Assembly (NCBI GenBank): GCA_009760855.2
Contig: WPIO01000004.1
Location: forward strand, 1,042,501 to 1,106,500
Reading direction: 5' to 3'
DNA length: 64,000 nt
From: Cristatella mucedo
Taxonomy: Eukaryota; Bryozoa; Phylactolaemata; Cristatellidae
Shown in pieces: positions 53,121 to 64,000 of this stretch (position 1 is its first letter; the number at the start of each line of letters is the position of its first letter). The position numbers and the translations under genes were made by a program. The notes beneath the pieces were generated by a model. The model had not been told where the DNA came from. It was given only the letters and a program-made list of their open reading frames with translations, and made no database searches.

Positions 53121-54867
53121 TGTATCAAATTTACTATTATTATTATTAATATAGCCAGATGCAAAAAACCGCTGACACTACTGGCTCGTGCGTTTGTATG
53201 GGTGTATGAACGTGTAAAGGAAGCACAGCTGCAGTCAAAACAAATATTTGGGAATTACATTCTGCATTGCACTGGTACCTGAAATAAGAATGCATGCGAT
53301 TAGTAGAATGCGACTCAGCATCAGTAACATTCTTACTTACCGTAGATTGGTTGTTCAACCTTCCTAATGCCGAGACCCTTTAATATCGTTCATGTTGTGG
53401 CGACCCCCGACCAAAAAATTATCGTTTGCAAAATGTGGATATGCAAGTTTTTTTCTGGTGGTCTTTTGCGACCCATGTGAAAGGGTCGTTCACTCAGTTA
53501 AGTGTCTTTGCAAGCACTAAAAGTGGCAGTTAAACAAGTGCAAACTGCATCGAGGAATAGGGCTGACTCAAGTTTACTCGCAGATAGCTACATTGCCCAA
53601 AATGTACTTGAGGAGGGCAGGACTAGTTTGGCAAATCCTCTAGTTAGCTGTTCTTCTGGAACCGGAAGTGGCCCCTGTCACCCACTGCTGTGTGCCCATA
53701 GAAGGGTGGGTGATGTTTGCAGCTGCTGCAATGTGGCATGCTCAAACAGCAGCACTTGCGGCTAACTGGGGCTCGTGGAAGTTGTACTTAATTGCAGAAT
53801 CGAGTGTTCGTGTCAACCAGAAGATCTAGTATATATCCAGACGATCGTCTTATTAGACGATCTATCTGATTCAAAGAGGTCGCAGGGGGATGGTTATTTA
53901 GAAGGCAACTTGTGAGTGGCCGTCAAGCGATTTTTTAAGACCCTATATAGACAATAGTTTACCTCCACCTATACCCTGTATATATCTTCGTGGGGGTCAC
54001 GTCAGCCGTGTGATGTTGCAATGTTCTAATGTCGAGGTGTCGATGTGTATATTTGACCGAAAGAAAGCCTCAGAAAGAAAACGCATTGCGAGTAGAATTC
54101 TCACTTTTAGAATTCTTTCTTAAACTTCAAAGTTTATATTGCTTGCCACATGCTTTGTGGGTGTAAAAATGTTTGTGTGCAACTAAACAACGAGTGGCAA
54201 TTTCCAGTCGGCATTTCCATGCAAACGACAGTTACTCAGACTTGGAAGGTAACTCAGCTATGTGGGACGTCGCATTGTCTAGGCGTACGGTAGCGACACA
54301 ACAGGGGCTACAAATGAACGCTATCCTTTTGCTAGGTTGTGCTGTCTTCCGTGAGAGAACATTTGTTGCCACGTATTGCACTAGCTAGAATAAAGTAAGG
54401 TCACGCTGTTATGATTAGTTAAAGTACATCACACAGAAACAAAATGTTGTTTGACCAGGTAGGTATCAGTTCAATATCAATATTTACGTTTTTTGCACTC
54501 ATTTGGTTGATATCCGCTTTAGTTTAGCCTCCCCTCGCACAAGCTTTGAAGCTTTCGATACTAAGTGGCTCGTCAAGAGCGTGCAGAGCAGCCCGAAAAG
54601 GGTCTTTTGTTTCGAACTTAAAGTGAACGCAGCTGTGGGGGGGAGGCATTAAATCTCGTGCACCCAGTGGGAGGAGCGATCTCGTGCCGCGACTACACGT
54701 AGCATATCGAAGTAAAAAAGATGCAGAGGGGCCGTTCAGAAATGCCTTGTGCGTCAGTTTTAGTTCAGACGCTCCGAATGTCAGGAATAGCTGTGCTGCC
54801 TCGAAACTGAGCATTAGCTGTGCTGCCCCGAAACTGAAACGAATAACCCTAAAATACCGGTGAGATC
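53121..54867. other. unassigned sequence
   Basis: Nothing recognised beyond a short (TTA)n at about 53136-53150, possibly the tail of the preceding LINE-B. Confidence 0.3.
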
Positions 54868-54962
54868 ATAATTATGTATTTGTATAGCACCCTCAGAGAA
54901 TTCGATCTCTACCTGGGCACTTGACATACGCTGTAAAGGAAGCATGACCAAATGGTTGGTGG
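54868..54962 (-). mobile_element. LINE-B 3' tip
   Basis: TGTATTTGTATAGCACCCTC, AGAGAATTCGATCTCTAC and GCTGTAAAGGAAGCATGACC. Confidence 0.75.
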
Positions 54963-57900
54963 TAGCAGCCCCAACTCAGTCTCGTCGGTGCATGTCAATA
55001 AAGATGCGGCACGTTGAGAATACAATGCCGAGTTAGTCCGTGCGCTATTGAAATCCCATTTACGCGTTTGATTTGTCACTTCTTTCACTTTCACTTTCCT
55101 CTTGCTTGGGCGCCGACGTACACGCAGAGTGTGTACGAGTAGCAGCGAGGGTTTGTCTCGACTGCAGTAGCGATAATTTCTCTCACTTGCACTGTGACCT
55201 TACCCCTCCCCAAGGTCAAGCGGAGCATCTAATAAGGAAGGCCTTGCAGTAATTTTAACTTGACGTTACTCTCGTGCCTGGCTTGCTTTAATGTAATATT
55301 TTATGCGTCAGGCTTTCCCTTATAGTACTGTCCCAAAATCTGACTTTTGCGAACTTGCTGCCCAGAACCCATAAAATACGACTTTCCATGACCTGACGTT
55401 TTAAATGAATTTAAGAGCCCATCAGTTCCTTGCTGCATCCATGTGAGTTGGACCTATTTGTGCTTATGCTGTAAGTGTGCAAGTTGTCATATATATCAGT
55501 CGACACCCCACACGAGCATTTAGGGAATGGGCCGTGTGACCATTTAGTGGCCCTTGTAAAATATAAAGCTTTATCCTAATGGCATTAGTGTAGCAGCAGA
55601 GGGCATTAATTATTAAGAAAACTGGAATCGTTTAGTTTGCTTATGCGAGGTCGCACAGGCCTCTGCTAAATATTCGGCCGCTGACTGGCCACAAATACCT
55701 TTACACATATTTTTCGTACCTTAATTACGTTAAAAGATCCTGACGCATGAAAATCATCTGGCCGATTACCTTAAAAGGAGAAGAATTGCAGTGTATACAG
55801 CAGTTGGGCCAACGGGTAGTGTTTATGAGGTGGGTATCATTTTTAAGACCGACCACGGATATTAAGACTTGTCTGCCACCTGATTTTGCCCCAGGGTTGA
55901 GGTGCTTGCCTTCAACCACTTAATGCCATAGGTTAGAACCATGCAGCAGATATGGCCGATCTAAGATTGGTCTCGGTAAACTGCATTTCTGGGTTTGCTA
56001 TTTTTCTATATTCTGAGCATGTATTATATATTCTATGCGGATATTTTAAACCGCATATTTATGCTACATTCTGGGTATGATATATTTTTATTCGAATATT
56101 TACAACCACCGTTGGACAGTGGAATTAATATCGATTGTGCGTTTGTGGCACAGGAAGTTGCACGTAGATAAGTCAGCTAAGGGAATAGCACTGTATGTGC
56201 GTGTGTGCACGTGCCTGCGAACTAGGCTTACACGTCTGGGTCATTTGCTACAACCCAAGCAGGGAACCGAGCTGGTGCTAGCTAGCCGTTGCAGGTGCGT
56301 GACACACCGGTGGAGCTGGCACCTCGGACACCTATGGCTTGCGAGTCCTGCAGGCGCAGGTGACTAGCAGAGCCCAGCAGCAATCAAACTCGCCCAACAC
56401 CTTTACATAACAAGTCCACGTGTGCATTCCACTGTGGCAGAGAGCGAGTAGTAGTGTGTACAGCACCGGTCGTGGCGTTCAGCTCACTCCCCTAAAATCT
56501 TAAGCCAATGTCCAGCTGATTGATGTCACCCGACCTGGCTAGTGTCCAAGAAACTAATGCCTCGGCGCTAAGAATCCCGTGGGCTGTCATGGTTAGGCTA
56601 GTGTAAGCTTGGCATCAGCTTCGGTCCCAATTCTCCGGCACAAAAGCCTATAATAGTGCTTGAAATCTGTTAAACGTACGTATGTGTAGGTGCTCCAGCC
56701 TCGTGCTCCGCGATGTTCAGTGCTTCGAGTGCAGCACAATTCCTCGAAGCGATCGAATCGTCTCGTCCTGTGCATCGTTTTGCTGTCGAAACCTGGCGAC
56801 TGCCACCTTTACTTACCTTATGCAGTTATCTGAGTTCGTTATCGCATTACAGGCAAGTGTCCTATAAGTTTAGGCGAGAGAAGAGTACAAAATTAAGTTA
56901 CTCGACACACCCCAGAGGGCCTCCAGACTCGTCACTATAATTGTCCAAGGTATTGCGTTACGTGTGCCCCCCCCCCTGCATGCTCGACGCAGCGTGAATA
57001 GACACCGGTGCACTCACAGGAGTGGTAAGCTCAAGTTGTACTAAGATGGCCACTGCCGGACAGTCAGTAACGGGGGGCATACCTGCGACCCATAGCATTT
57101 CCAAGTCGCGGCTGGCAGTGCTGGTGTGAGGCAACCAACGGCCTTTAGCTTAAAAGATGCGTGTTGAACCTTCAGGACGATAAGCGTGCCAGTTCAGCTC
57201 GGAGCGTGTTGTTGCACTTGTATAATTGGTTTGAGCGGTGGGCGATTCTACTTTCCCACGTGACTGGCTGGTCACGAATTTGCCTCCTATTTAGTTTTGT
57301 GATAGCAAACACCTGGCTGGACAGGCACGCATCCGTTTGCAAACTTTTGACAGGTTCTGGCGTTCCAAATTTATATATGGAAGAAAGCGTTAACACTCTT
57401 TGGTGAGGCTTAAACGGATTCACAATGTACAGAACCCCTCCCTCCAGGTTGCATTCGGGCGACACGCGATAAAGGCCCTCTTCCCCCTCCCGTGTTTTAG
57501 TTTCGCACTCCCGCTGCATTCAGTCCGAACAACCGAGCAACAACGCATTGGATGTTATATCTCAAACAGCACTCGGCTGAAGTGTTAGCTGTAAGGCTCA
57601 AAGAAATCTTGGTTTGTGTGCGTGCATGCATGTACTGCCATGCATTTGTAAAAAAAAAAAGCATGCCGTTAACGCTGTAGCAGGACAGTCAGTTCCACAG
57701 CCGAAGAAGCTGTGTGTACTAAGCCGAATCATGTAAGTAAAACTCAGTAACCTGCAGTCCAGATCGCTTTCTTCAGCGGTTGCCTACGATAGCCGTCAGG
57801 TTCATATTTAGTATTTTTTTCAGTAACCTTTGCTGGTAAATTTAGTACGAGTACTTGAGTGCTAGTGCAACAGCAGCTGGCCAAATTGGTTAGATTACGA

Positions 57901-58344
57901 CAGTGGGAGAGACTATTGTGTTCTGAGCTAAATTTGCAAATCGACTGTGTTGAAAAGCTGCACTTGGCTTAGTGGGGGCTCGATTTCCTCAGCTGTCCGG
58001 TAGACCAGGGGTTCTGCCTAGCCGAGACAGCCAGTTGAAATGGGTGCAAAGCGTGTGCTCGATGAGCGCGCCCCCAAGAATTTGTGCTCATGCTGTCGTG
58101 CAGCACGAGGGTGGTGGGGGGGGCAATGTTGCTCGAGGCATTAAATGCTGCATTAAAGACAGGTCTCCATTTACTCCTCGTGGCTTTGAAATGTTAGCTA
58201 ACGCAATGTTTTTGTAGCCCGTGCACAAGCTGTAGATGCTCAGGTGCATGCAACATGCTCAAGCAACCAGCGGCACCATTCATTAATGGGCTTTATTTCT
58301 AAGCGACTCAAGTCTTGCAAGCTTTAATTGAATGTTGTGTTCAG
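54963..58344. other. unassigned sequence
   Basis: A weak tRNA-like/SINE-A head relic at about 55880-55950 (TGCCCCAGGGTTGAGGTGCT). A possible small exon at 57046-57123 begins with AAGATGGCC and ends at a GT donor, but its translation is not recognisable. Confidence 0.3.
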
Positions 58345-58563
58345 TGTAACAAAGTACTTGATTGCACCAAAATGAAGCCGAGAGCAAACACCAGTGCAGG
58401 TGTACACATAGATTGTGTGCTTGCGTCAGAGCACACAGTGCAGCCGAACAGTCTGTCGAGCACGTTACTAGAGCTGGAATTGCTAGAGCTGGAATTAATA
58501 GATAGAATTACTAGAGCTGTTGAACTTGAGCGTTTTGATGCTTTGCTGCTGAGCAAATCCTAG
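58345..58563 (+). CDS. candidate terminal exon of an unknown gene
   Basis: The acceptor GTTGTGTTCAG ends at 58344, followed by 72 codons open in phase 0 to TAG 58561-58563. The tail is leucine/glutamate-rich (STLLELELLELELIDRITRA) and could form a coiled coil or amphipathic helix. AATAAA lies 205 bases further on. Part of the Leu/Glu stretch comes from a 15-base repeat (CTAGAGCTGGAATTG), which weakens the case. No homologue recognised and no upstream exon found. Confidence 0.22.
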   Translation, partial: CNKVLDCTKMKPRANTSAGVHIDCVLASEHTVQPNSLSSTLLELELLELELIDRITRAVELERFDALLLSKS

Positions 58564-58767
58564 CCGAGCCCCCATCCGACATGTCCACTAGTTTTCTAGG
58601 TAGTGCCGACGTCAGTCATTTCTTCAGAGAAGAAAGACCCATCGATACGCCTTGGGTAGTCTTGCTCCCCGATGATACGGTATTATTGGCAGCAGCTTGT
58701 GCAAACCGTGATTGGCATCTGTCAGCCAGCTGGAGCTGGCCACCACGACTCTCTGCTAGCCGATGAA

Positions 58768-58773
58768 ATAAAT
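58768..58773 (+). terminator. possible poly(A) signal AATAAA
   Basis: Canonical hexamer 205 bases after the stop of the candidate exon at 58345-58563. Could be chance. Confidence 0.25.
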
Positions 58774-59539
58774 GCAGATTATTTGCTTTACTACATTTGC
58801 TGCAACCTGTGCATACCTATGTTTACTCATTGTGCATATGTGTAAAATATGCAAACGCTGTTACTAGCTACGTTCTGTAGTTACCTTGGTTCTATGGCCC
58901 GAACGGCACGGTACTCCTAATATCGGCCCCCAATACGTCACCTGTGTACCGAGCAGAGCTCGCTCGTGATGATGGCCAGATACATATTAGTTCAAGCATG
59001 TAATGGCAGTAGGCCATAAAAAGGGTTGCACTGTGTAAGCTTAACACAGGCTGCTTAATCAGTGCGCACGAGTGCCTTGTGGCTCGTACCACTCAAAAGC
59101 GTCGCTATTGCTGACGATCGACGCGAGTCGATCGCCATTGTATCTGTTGCTTGTCGTCGATCGGCTCGTGTTGATGCTACTGAGCAGTCAGTCTACAGCT
59201 CGTGTTAATGGCGCTGCTGTATGGCTGATTCAGTCCGGACTGCATGCTACTGAGAGCAGCTAGTTAAAATTCCGAAAAGAATACTACCTGGGAATTGGTC
59301 CCATACATGCTGCGAGACGTTGGCTGGTCGGAGAATCCTTGTGCAGCGATTAGCAGTTAAAAGTAGAGAGAGGGACTCCAAACGGATAGTCCGACCGTCA
59401 TCAAGTGGTCGGAATTTAGGTTTCCTAATGGTAGCTGCTTAAAGTTTGACAGCTTCCTTAACCTAGACCGCTTCCAAAGCTTTGAAGCCATCACCGACTC
59501 CTTTCTTACGATAAGAGATGTATCGGAGTGGCTTGCTAA
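58774..59539. other. unassigned sequence
   Basis: A CpG-rich stretch at 59060-59240 with internal repeats of GCTCGTGTTGATGCTACTGA; nothing else recognised. Confidence 0.3.
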
Positions 59540-59705
59540 AAGCTTACCAGCTCCTAGTTCTGTCTAGGCAGGAGTATTTCGACCCCATTTTAGCTGGGCT
59601 ACGAAACAAGCTACGGAGTCTTGTGTTGCTGCAGATGAATATGGCTGCAAAGTTAGTCAATAAATCCCAGAGATTCAGCAGCTGGTTTCCTTTACTGAAG
59701 GAAGG
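59540..59705 (+). mobile_element. LINE-A short coding fragment
   Basis: Encodes VLSRQEYFDPILAGLRNK, LLQMNMAAKLVNKSQRFS and PLLKE, aligning with LPKKAIMPLQWTMNMAVRL, FKSQRFEHVSPLLKE of the copy at 41920-44085. Confidence 0.75.
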
Positions 59706-59830
59706 AGCTCCAGCGGCTCCGATGTTTGATCAACGGCTACTTCCGCAATTCTTAGGCAACGACGTGTCTCTTGCTGATAACTGTGGCGCATCCTTCATCC
59801 AGCCTCTCCTTTTGACTGTGAGTGGGCTAT

Positions 59831-60761
59831 AGAAAACCACTACGTAGTTAGCTCCCACTTGGTCTTTGGACGTCTTACGAAGATACTTTGCATTACCTTG
59901 AGACTTAGTGCAAAGGCAGAGCAGCCACTAGCAGTTAATAGCCAAGTCCACCTTTAAATGTGCTGCTGTACTGGTCAGCAGCTCGTGTTTGCGTATCTGG
60001 TTATGCATGGAAGATCGACAGGGGTCCCTGTGCCAGCGAACCCGACGACTCGTGGACGTCGCTCCACTAGCTGGCGAAGTCCGTCGGCTAGTCATGCATA
60101 CATGCTAGTTAGGGTCCGTACCAGAGCTTGAAGTCGACCGATGGAGCTGAGACCATGAGGGGACATGACCTACCGACTCAAGTGTACATACACTGGAGTA
60201 TGTGACGAGTAGGCGCCGCCCTATTTATTCTACTAGCCATATATCATCAAGTGTCAGTGCATTTGGCCCAGAATCGTCGTAGACTTGATCAGGTCGCTTC
60301 CTCGATTTTAGCTCGTATCGGCAGACTGGCGATGTCGCGTGCATGCTCAGCCTGCATATTTAAGAGTTAGCACATCCAGATATTACCTAGTTTCCATTGC
60401 CAACGATAGCAGTAGTTGCATCGCATTCATAAGGATGTTCAAGGACCGTCGTCCAAAGGCCGGTTAATGCTGTGGCCGAGCCCGTCTGGTGCTATGCGAG
60501 TCAAGATTGCAACCACTGGGAGGAGGCAGTGACCGCTGGCCTTAGTCTTGGGCTAATTGTTTATTCGTCGCTGGTACGCTTGCCGTTGCAATTATAAGTT
60601 TTACTGAGATTTGCGTTTTTCTCGGGTGTGCTGGGTTTTTGTGTCAAAACTTTTTTTACGGCGCTGTTTACCTGCGAACAAAGCTTTTCTGCTGAGGCGA
60701 TCTTTCTGGTTGCTCTTCTGGCTCCTTCGATCTGGCTCCTTTGATCTGGCTCCTTCGATTG
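59831..60761. other. unassigned sequence
   Basis: Ends in a short tandem repeat CTGGCTCCTTTGAT (60713-60760, about three copies) directly before the 323-bp repeat. Confidence 0.4.
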
Positions 60762-61084
60762 GCTCTCTCGTGGGCGCTTAAAATACTTGAATGATTTGTA
60801 CCCATCAGTAACGACTGAAAAAAACCAGAACCTGCTGATCTTCGGCGGCTCGTGTTTTCGTAGGAAACACGAGCCGCCGAAGATATTAGCATCAGGTTCT
60901 GCTTGTATTCAGTCATTATTGCTGGGTAAAGTTGATTATAGCGCCGCTCTGGCAATTGAAAAACATGTGACCTACAACTAAGTTCAAGCGAAATTTCTGA
61001 CACAGCAAGGCTGTAGTATGTAGGGAGGCTAGTGTTTCGCGATTTGGTGACCTCTCAAGCTGCCAGTAGGACGTAGTGCATTAA
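60762..61084. repeat. 323-bp hairpin-containing repeat, copy 1
   Basis: Begins GCTCTCTCGTGGGCGCTTAA and ends GGACGTAGTGCATTAA. The centre is a long inverted repeat: CTTCGGCGGCTCGTGTTTTC faces GGAAACACGAGCCGCCGAAG, with weaker pairing outward through CAGAACCTG / CAGGTTCTG. Identical to copy 2 except for one base (TCAGTCATT here, TCAGTTATT there). Confidence 0.97.
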
Positions 61085-62036
61085 TCTGGCTCCTTTGATT
61101 GGCGTGCTTCCGTGCCTTTTAAATGCGACCCCTACTCCCCGTGCAGCCCGATGCTTGAGCCCCACTTGGCAGTGTTCGAATATCAAGCAGTGTTCTAATG
61201 TCAAGCTGGTGCTCCGTGACTGACTAGGCTCCTCTCAGAAGGTGCTTCTTTCACTTTTTGTTCGACTGCCCTTCTAACATGCTGAGGCAGTATGTTCGGC
61301 AGTGGTCTCTAGCCAAATGTTGCGAGCTGGTGATCTCTAATGCGATTTGCTTGCTCTCGCGTGCTTGTGAGCGGCTTTTTATGGCTACCTCGTGTGCAGG
61401 CTTGTTGCTGTTGGCACGCTGACAGTCAGACCGGTTACTACCTGCCTTTCAGGGCCTCTCCCACACTTCTTCCGTCTTTGGATCGTCTCCTTCCCAGCTA
61501 TGCCTTTCGCCTTCGCTATGCACTGTTGTACTCATTTTATTTCTTTAGCTCGCCATGTACTCATGCACATATCGCGCCCATTCACAGTCTCTCTCCGTCA
61601 GCATCGTGTCCACCTCCTTTCACCCCCCACCTGCCTGAAGACACCCGACCCTTACCAGCTGTCCTGTTTTTCCTATTGTCATTGCCCCTATCCGTTTACC
61701 TCAGCCGGTAACGCTCCACCTCCACGGTCCTGACAATTTACCCTCCTTACAGCATGCCTACTTCCCGGAGTTGCTAGCTGCCTCTGAGAGTCCCCTCCAT
61801 CGTCGAGCAGGTGCTCGATGCTGCTCGCGATGTCTGCTTCTCGTTCCTCCAGGATGTCTTTGCTGCCCCCTAGAGCCTCTCGTCTAGCCGGTGCTTCCTT
61901 CCTGCTTCCTGCGTTGACGCACTATTATTACAGAACATTCCTAAGCCTTGCAGGTGTTAGCTACTTGTAATGAAGTAAGATTAAGGTACATATTCCGAAG
62001 TAGTGTTTATTTTGCCTCACTTCCATTCCTGAATTG
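61085..62036. other. unassigned sequence
   Basis: An open stretch at 61243-61430 encodes FFHFLFDCPSNMLRQYV; HFLFDCP resembles C-terminal motifs of some reverse transcriptases, but no other block supports this. Confidence 0.25.
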
Positions 62037-62100
62037 GAAAAGTGCCTAGAAAGATATTCAGTTCTCCTAGAGAACTATGCAGATGAATTTATAATTTAAT
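62037..62100 (+). mobile_element. LINE-B or SINE-A 3' tip
   Basis: AGTGCCTAGAAAGATATTCA, GTTCTCCTAGAGAACTATGC and GATGAATTTATAATT match the shared tail. Confidence 0.7.
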
Positions 62101-62507
62101 ATTACTTCTGGCTCTTTTCTGTTTAACCCATAGCCTTCGCTGGCTATCCGTCAAGCAGGGCATCCGCTTAAGGGTAGGTCAGTTTGCTATGTTTCTGCGG
62201 CAGAACCTGCTGGCAGAAATGCACTTTAACCTTAAGCCTTGAGTTATTCCCTCGCTCCTCTGACCGTTGACATTGTGTAGTGGTGCCTCCAACCAACCTC
62301 AAATCTCTTGCAAAATCTGCCTTTACTTATGTGCCTGGAACTCTCCCGTGAGTAGCGTATGGACATCTCCTAACTTGACGGATAAAGTGAACCTTGGAAT
62401 CCACCTGCACCTCACGTAGTCCCATGTGCATATTTACCAAAATATTTCGTGAGCGCAGATACCATGCTTCCTTTGCAACCCATCTTAATGACTGAGAAAG
62501 CGATTTA

Positions 62508-62830
62508 GCTCTCTCGTGGGCGCTTAAAATACTTGAATGATTTGTACCCATCAGTAACGACTGAAAAAAACCAGAACCTGCTGATCTTCGGCGGCTCGTG
62601 TTTTCGTAGGAAACACGAGCCGCCGAAGATATTAGCATCAGGTTCTGCTTGTATTCAGTTATTATTGCTGGGTAAAGTTGATTATAGCGCCGCTCTGGCA
62701 ATTGAAAAACATGTGACCTACAACTAAGTTCAAGCGAAATTTCTGACACAGCAAGGCTGTAGTATGTAGGGAGGCTAGTGTTTCGCGATTTGGTGACCTC
62801 TCAAGCTGCCAGTAGGACGTAGTGCATTAA
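62508..62830. repeat. 323-bp hairpin-containing repeat, copy 2
   Basis: Same 323 bases and orientation as 60762-61084 with one mismatch. The flanks differ on both sides, so this is not a larger tandem duplication. Confidence 0.97.
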
Positions 62831-64000
62831 ATTGGACCGTTTGTAGGTGGCTGAATGGGGTCTGTGCATCCGCTGAGAGCGGCGCAGACAAATGATCGAT
62901 ACCTGCACGCTAGTCGAACCAAGCGCTTGCATAGCTCTTTACGAGTTCCTGTCATCGTGTAGTGTACGGTTTTTCTAGTCGGTACGTGGCTTGCCACCGA
63001 TATCTTCGTATGCATCCAGTGGTTATTCTAGCCAAGAACTCTCTTGCCACCCATACTTTCAAACCGTATCACGAATCTCTCCTCGCTCGAATGTGCACCG
63101 TGCCGTTTGTATTCGGGTATTTGAGCATCTGGAGTGCAATGCCTCTGCAATGCTGCTGCTGCTCTATGCCCCTCTTGGCGGCTTCACCCACTCGTCTTAT
63201 ACACACAATTCCGGAATGTGCCTCTCACCACTTCCTGGTTCGATCGCGAGTTCCCTCCAATGGAATTGGTCCATTAAACAAATAGTGCTCGAGACCCACT
63301 CTAGCTTTACGATATCGATCGCCCTACTCTCGTCCAGTGCTATCACTCTCACACCGGGTGTGTGCTTGCACTTCCACCCACTTTTCTGGCTTAGATGTCT
63401 GCAACCGTGACCCGCGCCCAAGCTCGAGCTATTATCGGAAACTCTCGCCGGAAAAATCGCCGATTGCGGTGCTTTCGCGAACTTGCTCGGTGCGACGGCC
63501 AGATTCGTCCAGGCATCCGATATGTCACTCATCTGCTCTTTCCTTCTCTTACCCCACTTCTTGGAGGCATGACGACAACCTTCACGCGGTGCCTCTGTTA
63601 AGTGCCATCAAAGCTTGGCATGAACCGATGTCGTCGCAGTTAGGTTGACCCTCTCGTTTTCACTTTTTTTTCATCGAATCGGTACCATAGCTCGTTAGGC
63701 TGAGGCTGGAATAGATAGCGAATGGTAGTGTCTGCGGTTGCCAGGTGGTTGACGCTATTTTGTGTAGCACGTCTGTCTGCTCGAGTTGCTGCCCTATAGC
63801 ATAATCGCTAGAGCTCTAGACCGATTGCTTGTAGATTTTGGTAATCGTTCTTCGAGATAGCTCCAGCTCAGCTTCTTCGCCTGAGTTCCAAGGCCAACGG
63901 TATTTTGGAAATTGCTCAGCTGCCGAAAAGTACTTGCCTGTAACTTTGGCTTTTTGCTGCTGATGCCACTCCGTTGCGGCGACACTAATAGCTAACCAAC
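62831..64000. other. unassigned sequence to the right edge
   Basis: Pyrimidine-rich + strand with several medium open frames (for example 62991-63410), none recognisable. Confidence 0.3.

Noticed and set aside
53502-53765. Open frame of 87 codons
   Set aside because: No known motif, no splice logic, Cys/Ser-rich by composition.

Overview
The window looks like nuclear DNA from a metazoan, most likely an invertebrate. It has spliced genes with canonical GT-AG introns, a BTB-Kelch (KLHL) gene, very long (GA)n/(CT)n microsatellites, tRNA-derived SINEs, and many 5'-truncated LINEs of the CR1/L2 type. There is no sign of a prokaryotic, plasmid or viral replicon. The species cannot be named from the sequence alone.

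Only two protein-coding genes can be read with confidence, and they converge. (1) The 3' half of a KLHL2/KLHL3/kelch-type gene lies on the + strand: four exons (1865-2062, 7012-7113, 8518-8790, 11255-11427) encode the last five or so kelch blades and end in a natural stop. Upstream BTB/BACK exons must lie left of the window. (2) A complete nine-exon L-threonine aldolase gene lies on the - strand (start codon 25929, stop 14385). It joins without any frame break into 435 residues with a probable mitochondrial presequence. About 3 kb separate the two stop codons, and that gap holds a purine-only tract of about 500 bp. All remaining sequence of both loci is intron, filled with microsatellites, minisatellites and retroelement pieces.

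From 26 kb to the right edge I can identify no complete gene. A CpG-rich TATA-containing region with a strong splice donor at 29.05-29.48 kb may be a promoter and first exon on the + strand. A possible terminal exon with a poly(A) signal sits at 58.3-58.8 kb. The rest is dominated by decayed retroelements: two LINE families (called A and B here), two tRNA-derived SINE families (A and B), an unclassified dispersed repeat with three copies between 32 and 40.5 kb, a 147-bp tandem duplication, and a 323-bp hairpin-containing sequence present twice (60762 and 62508) with a single mismatch.

The best candidates for something not yet described are the repeats. SINE-A and LINE-B share a 3' tail that can fold into the same hairpin, which points to a SINE/LINE partner pair. 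SINE-B has a copy directly against the start of the threonine aldolase gene. The 323-bp foldback sequence has a recent second copy. A tandem array of 60-bp units carries near-perfect 42-bp palindromes. Plant-type TTTAGGG repeats lie inside an intron. Dinucleotide arrays repeatedly begin within 11-37 bases of splice donors.
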